52,406 nucleotides of DNA from Paenibacillus sacheonensis (GTDB lineage Bacteria > Bacillota > Bacilli > Paenibacillales > Paenibacillaceae): NCBI RefSeq assembly GCF_009909195.1, contig NZ_JAAAMU010000030.1, positions 1 through 52,406 of the forward strand, in the 5' to 3' direction. A program made the position numbers and the translations under genes. Positions within the stretch are counted from its first letter, which is position 1, and each line of letters opens with the position of its first letter. The notes under the pieces were generated by a model. It saw nothing but the letters and a program-made list of their open reading frames with translations. It was not told where the DNA came from and did no database searches. Shown here in pieces: positions 49,580 through 52,406 of this stretch.

Positions 49580-51082
49580 CTACCGATCGGCGGAAACCGC
49601 TATTGTTCGCATGGAGGGATCAACCGCCCCTTGGCATCTGGCTCCGTCTGCAACCAGCTGTGTAATCATGGTTATGGCATGAGCGGATATTCGTTCTCCT
49701 TCATAGAGCAGAGGAATACCCGGCGGGTAAGGAATGACGGTCTCGGCCGCGTATCGTCCTTCTGCATCATTCAGTGGAATACGCTCCGTTCCGCTAGGAT
49801 TGAGACGGTTGGCACCGATGCGATTGAATTTTACCGGCTCGGATAGGCTGCCTTGCAATGAAACAGGTTTATATTCCATGCGAGTACCATTTGCACAATC
49901 GTTCGACTCCACTTCCACCATAATCAAGCTTAAGGCTTGTTGAAGCCGCTCCACTTCTTCTATAGAAGCGCCGATACCCAAGAGAAGCACCACATAACGG
50001 GAATCAGCCATTTCTGCGTAAATACCGAACGTTTCCAGCCTTCTCTGCAGTTCAAATCCCGTCAAACTACCCGTACGGTCATAAATCAGCACGCGTAGCG
50101 GATCCAACTGTGTACCATATGTCGTCTTCCTTATTAGGCCGATCGAACCCTGCTCAGAGACCCACTGTTGAAAAGCCATTGAGGCTGCTAATCCACGTTC
50201 AAACATATCGCTGCCATACCCGTCTATCATTGCCCGGGTAATATCAAGCGAAGCCATAATGGGGTAGGACGGGCTCGAGCTCTGGATCATGCGCAGCGCA
50301 TCTGCGATAGCGTCTTGGTTTATCCGTTCACCTTGGATATGAAGCATAGCCCCCATTGTAAGGGCTAGTAAGGTCTTATGGGTAGACTGGACGACGGCAT
50401 CCGCGCCAGCCTGAAGAGCCGATTGCGGAAACGCCGAATGAAGTCCATAATGTGCGCCGTGAGCCTCGTCTACGAGCAGCATTTTACCGTATCGGTGTAC
50501 GAGGTCTGCATATGGAGCTAGATTTACGCTCAGGCCATAATAGCTTGGGTTAGTCAGGAATAGCGCTTTGGCCTCCGGATACTGCTGAAGTGCCCGTTCC
50601 ACTACCGCGAGTGACGGAACCGCGTCAAGACCATAATCGGAGTCCCGTTCCGGCATGAGGAACACCGCCCTGGCTCCCGATAGCTTCAGTCCATTAAGGA
50701 CCGATTTATGCGTATTCCTCTGGACAAGGATTAAGTCATCGGGTTCGCAGGCCGCTAGAATCATCGCCAGGTTCCCCGCCGTGCTGCCGCCCACCAGGAA
50801 GAATGTCCGTTCTGCTCCAAACGTGGCTGCAGCCAGATGCTGCGCTTCTTCAATAATGCCGGATGGTGCGTGAAGATCATCGGTCATGGATAGCTCTGTT
50901 ACATCCATCTCCATAACGGTTCTGAATGAGTGTAAAGCATGATCCGGCAAGCCAGGTACACTCGCCAGAGACTTCCCGTATTTATGACCCGGCACATGAT
51001 AACTATCGGGATGAGAGGCATATAAGGCGTATAGGGAATCAAATAGTGGCGCGTACCACGTTGGTTTCTTATGTTCGGTCAT
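49580..51082 (-). CDS. Orn/Lys/Arg decarboxylase family PLP enzyme (YaaO-like)
   Basis: 500 residues, fold type I PLP enzyme. SYHVPGHKYGKSL at the N-terminus, GGSTAGNLAMILA, DEAHGAHYGLHSAFP and QSTHKTLLALT, whose Lys is the predicted Schiff base. The B. subtilis SpeA/YaaO family decarboxylates arginine, lysine or ornithine; which one here cannot be told. It is upstream of tmk, as yaaO is in B. subtilis. Start ATG 51082. Confidence 0.93.
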   Translation of the reverse strand: MTEHKKPTWYAPLFDSLYALYASHPDSYHVPGHKYGKSLASVPGLPDHALHSFRTVMEMDVTELSMTDDLHAPSGIIEEAQHLAAATFGAERTFFLVGGSTAGNLAMILAACEPDDLILVQRNTHKSVLNGLKLSGARAVFLMPERDSDYGLDAVPSLAVVERALQQYPEAKALFLTNPSYYGLSVNLAPYADLVHRYGKMLLVDEAHGAHYGLHSAFPQSALQAGADAVVQSTHKTLLALTMGAMLHIQGERINQDAIADALRMIQSSSPSYPIMASLDITRAMIDGYGSDMFERGLAASMAFQQWVSEQGSIGLIRKTTYGTQLDPLRVLIYDRTGSLTGFELQRRLETFGIYAEMADSRYVVLLLGIGASIEEVERLQQALSLIMVEVESNDCANGTRMEYKPVSLQGSLSEPVKFNRIGANRLNPSGTERIPLNDAEGRYAAETVIPYPPGIPLLYEGERISAHAITMITQLVADGARCQGAVDPSMRTIAVSADR

Positions 51083-51247
51083 AACGGGCTCCTCCGGCTT
51101 CCATCTCGTCTATCCTACCATCATAATGGATTCCGGGGGCGACATAAACCTTGCCGCGCTTAGAAACAAAATAATCCTAAACTTCCTCGCTTGCGAATCA
51201 ACGAGAAAATCAAGGATCATAAGCGCAGCTGCAATCTAGTGTGAGAA

Positions 51248-51436
51248 TTATGCATTATTCTGGAGCCAAATCCGTCTAAGCTGATGAATGAAAAAGGGAT
51301 ACTTCGCATCCTGTACTTCCGTATGAACCATTTCAAGCTCGCAGGTATCGCAAATAAAACCATCGATAATTCGAATACCTTCCTGTTTCTCATGACCGCA
51401 AATGATACATAGACCATTTGATGTTTCTTCCGTCAT
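51248..51436 (-). CDS. gin: Anti-sigma-G factor Gin (CsfB)
   Basis: 62 residues. Four Cys in two pairs (CIICGHEKQEGI and CDTCELEM) form the zinc-binding core of Gin, which inhibits sigma-G and sigma-E during engulfment. GAGGTGA lies 6 nt before the ATG. The upstream promoter is forespore type. It is upstream of yaaO, as in B. subtilis. Confidence 0.93.
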   Translation of the reverse strand: MTEETSNGLCIICGHEKQEGIRIIDGFICDTCELEMVHTEVQDAKYPFFIHQLRRIWLQNNA

Positions 51437-51475
51437 TTCGCTTCACCTCACCCAGCAAAAATAGGTCATTTCCTC

Positions 51476-51505
51476 TAGTATGCCACAAAGTCTAGCAAGC
51501 TATAC
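51476..51505 (-). promoter_or_regulatory. Forespore (sigma-F/sigma-G type) promoter of gin
   Basis: Minus strand GTATA, 18-nt spacer, CATACTA (context GGCATACTA, which also suits sigma-F with 16-nt spacing). gin is sigma-F-dependent in B. subtilis. Confidence 0.65.
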
Positions 51506-51657
51506 GGCTTTCATAGCCCATTTCAAATAGTAATACAGTTTATGTCGAAACGCCTAGATTGGTGAAGGATAGCTTGCACTTCTTTTCGAACGGAAGTCTA
51601 CACATTCCAACGGCGAAATCCGATATTTGGTGTAGAACAATGAAAGGCGCTGACGAA

Positions 51658-52191
51658 ATGATTAGGGGCACGCTCGCCGAACAAGATAAAGTAACGATCT
51701 ATCAATATCAGCTAAAGCTAAAAATACTCGTTCGAGATGAACTGTATCGCAGTTATCTCTGTGCGATTGCGATTCTCGCGATCTTCCTGCTGCTTATGTA
51801 TCGTCTAGATGGCGTCAAAGCGCTCGGAATCGGGATTCTCTGCAGTCAGTTTATTCATTTCCTTATCATTCGGCTGACGCTCATACGCGTGGATGAGCCG
51901 GATTATCGACGGTGGGGCTGGCGGGTCCTCGGGGTATGGATCGGATACATTCCCGTTGCTTATATGGAATTAGGACTCTTCCGCAGAGTGCACCGACATT
52001 TATTTTGGCTCGGGCTATGCGCAATCGGTTTATTATACCCCTGGGCTAACGAAGCAACCATGATCAGCCTTACCATGAGTCATATATGGTTCTTGGCTCC
52101 GCGCTTCATCATGATCAGAAGGCTGCGCAAATCAAGGCGAGATGGGATTCTCAAAATCACTGCAACTGAAGTCAGCTACTATCATCGATAA
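51658..52191 (+). CDS. Uncharacterised membrane protein beside the rRNA operon
   Basis: 177 residues. Four hydrophobic segments: SYLCAIAILAIFLLLMY, GIGILCSQFIHFLIIRLT, VLGVWIGYIPVAYMELG and LFWLGLCAIGLLYPW, plus a final SHIWFLAPRFIM, ending in an Arg/Lys-rich cytoplasmic tail. I do not recognise the family. AAAGGCG lies 8 nt before ATG 51658; ATG 51640 is an alternative start. It is convergent with the 5S rRNA and divergent from gin. A Spo0A-like TGTCGAA is at 51543. Confidence 0.75.
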   Translation: MIRGTLAEQDKVTIYQYQLKLKILVRDELYRSYLCAIAILAIFLLLMYRLDGVKALGIGILCSQFIHFLIIRLTLIRVDEPDYRRWGWRVLGVWIGYIPVAYMELGLFRRVHRHLFWLGLCAIGLLYPWANEATMISLTMSHIWFLAPRFIMIRRLRKSRRDGILKITATEVSYYHR

Positions 52192-52262
52192 ATGCACAAA
52201 ACGTGCAGATGACTGTAGCTGGTTTTTTTATGGAATGACAAGAACAAATAAGTCAATGCAAC

Positions 52263-52290
52263 AAAAAACCGACTGCAAGTTGCAGTCGGT
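52263..52290 (-). terminator. Terminator of the rRNA operon
   Basis: Minus strand ACCGACTGCAA / TTGCAGTCGGT perfect stem followed by TTTTTTG, 8 nt past the 5S 3' end. Confidence 0.93.
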
Positions 52291-52297
52291 TCATCGT

Positions 52298-52406
52298 GCT
52301 TGGCAACGTCCTACTCTCCCAGGACCCTGCGGTCCAAGTACCATCGGCGCTGGAGGGCTTAACGGTCGTGTTCGGGATGGGTACGCGTGGTTCCCCTCCG
52401 CCATCG
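52298..52406 (-). rRNA. rrf: 5S ribosomal RNA (5' end cut by window edge)
   Basis: Minus strand reads GGCGGAGGGGAACCACGCGT, CCCATCCCGAACACGACCGT, TAAGCCCTCCAGCGCCGATG and ends GTAGGACGTTGCCAAGC: the full 5S consensus with loops A-E. About eight 5' nucleotides lie beyond the window. It is the last gene of an rrn operon transcribed leftward. Confidence 0.97.

Noticed and set aside
52192..52262. Terminator for the plus-strand membrane protein
   Set aside because: A T run at about 52221 is present, but I could not build a stable stem before it. The rRNA terminator hairpin may act in both directions.

Overview
The window looks like a chromosomal segment of an endospore-forming member of the Paenibacillaceae (Paenibacillus/Cohnella-like; inferred, no 16S is present). 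The right-hand 30 kb carries, in nearly the Bacillus subtilis order, the conserved block that lies near the replication origin: yaaO, tmk, darA (yaaQ), yaaR, holB, yaaT (ricT), yabA, trmN6, rsmI, abrB, tatD, yabE, rnmV, ksgA, yabG, veg, sspF, ispE, purR, ridA, spoVG, glmU, ctc, pth, fin, mfd, then prsA, and at the far left spoVT and a SpoVB/YabM-type flippase. Nearly all genes are on the minus strand. A minus-strand 5S rRNA, the end of an rrn operon, is cut by the right edge.

Layout from right to left: 5S rRNA and terminator; a plus-strand membrane protein; gin; a PLP decarboxylase; thymidylate kinase, the c-di-AMP receptor DarA and the clamp-loader/YabA group; abrB (plus strand, with Spo0A boxes) beside an HD-domain hydrolase; tatD; yabE under a c-di-AMP riboswitch; rRNA maturation genes rnmV-ksgA; sporulation genes (yabG, sspF, spoVG, fin) and cell-wall precursor or translation genes (glmU, ctc, pth); and mfd-prsA. 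Promoters can be read for several genes: sigma-A (veg, abrB, urtA, guanidine operon), sigma-H (spoVG), sigma-B-like (ctc) and forespore type (sspF, spoVT, gin). Compared with B. subtilis, prs is missing between glmU and ctc, and metG is missing between abrB and tatD (an HD-domain gene sits there).

Between prsA and spoVT lies a stretch of about 21 kb of accessory metabolism. It contains a lactonase; a urea ABC transporter operon urtABCDE with GlnR/TnrA-like sites; a second NitT/TauT-type ABC transporter (binding protein, permease, ATPase) preceded by a guanidine-I (ykkC) riboswitch with an overlapping terminator and its own GlnR/TnrA-like box; a YtcQ/LplBC-type carbohydrate ABC transporter; a membrane-bound AraC-type regulator; and a divergent operon of a CBM9-like protein, a multidomain transglutaminase-like protein and a GH18 glycosidase. 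The two nitrogen transporters look like a scavenging module for urea and guanidine under joint nitrogen and guanidine control. The carbohydrate part looks like a regulator with its transporter and cytoplasmic processing enzymes.

The most unusual non-coding structures are three tandem 86-bp copies of a multi-tier palindromic repeat between fin and pth, six perfectly phased 11-bp repeats upstream of the carbohydrate transporter operon, and a near-perfect 36-bp palindrome close by. I saw no tRNA, insertion sequence, CRISPR array or prophage gene.
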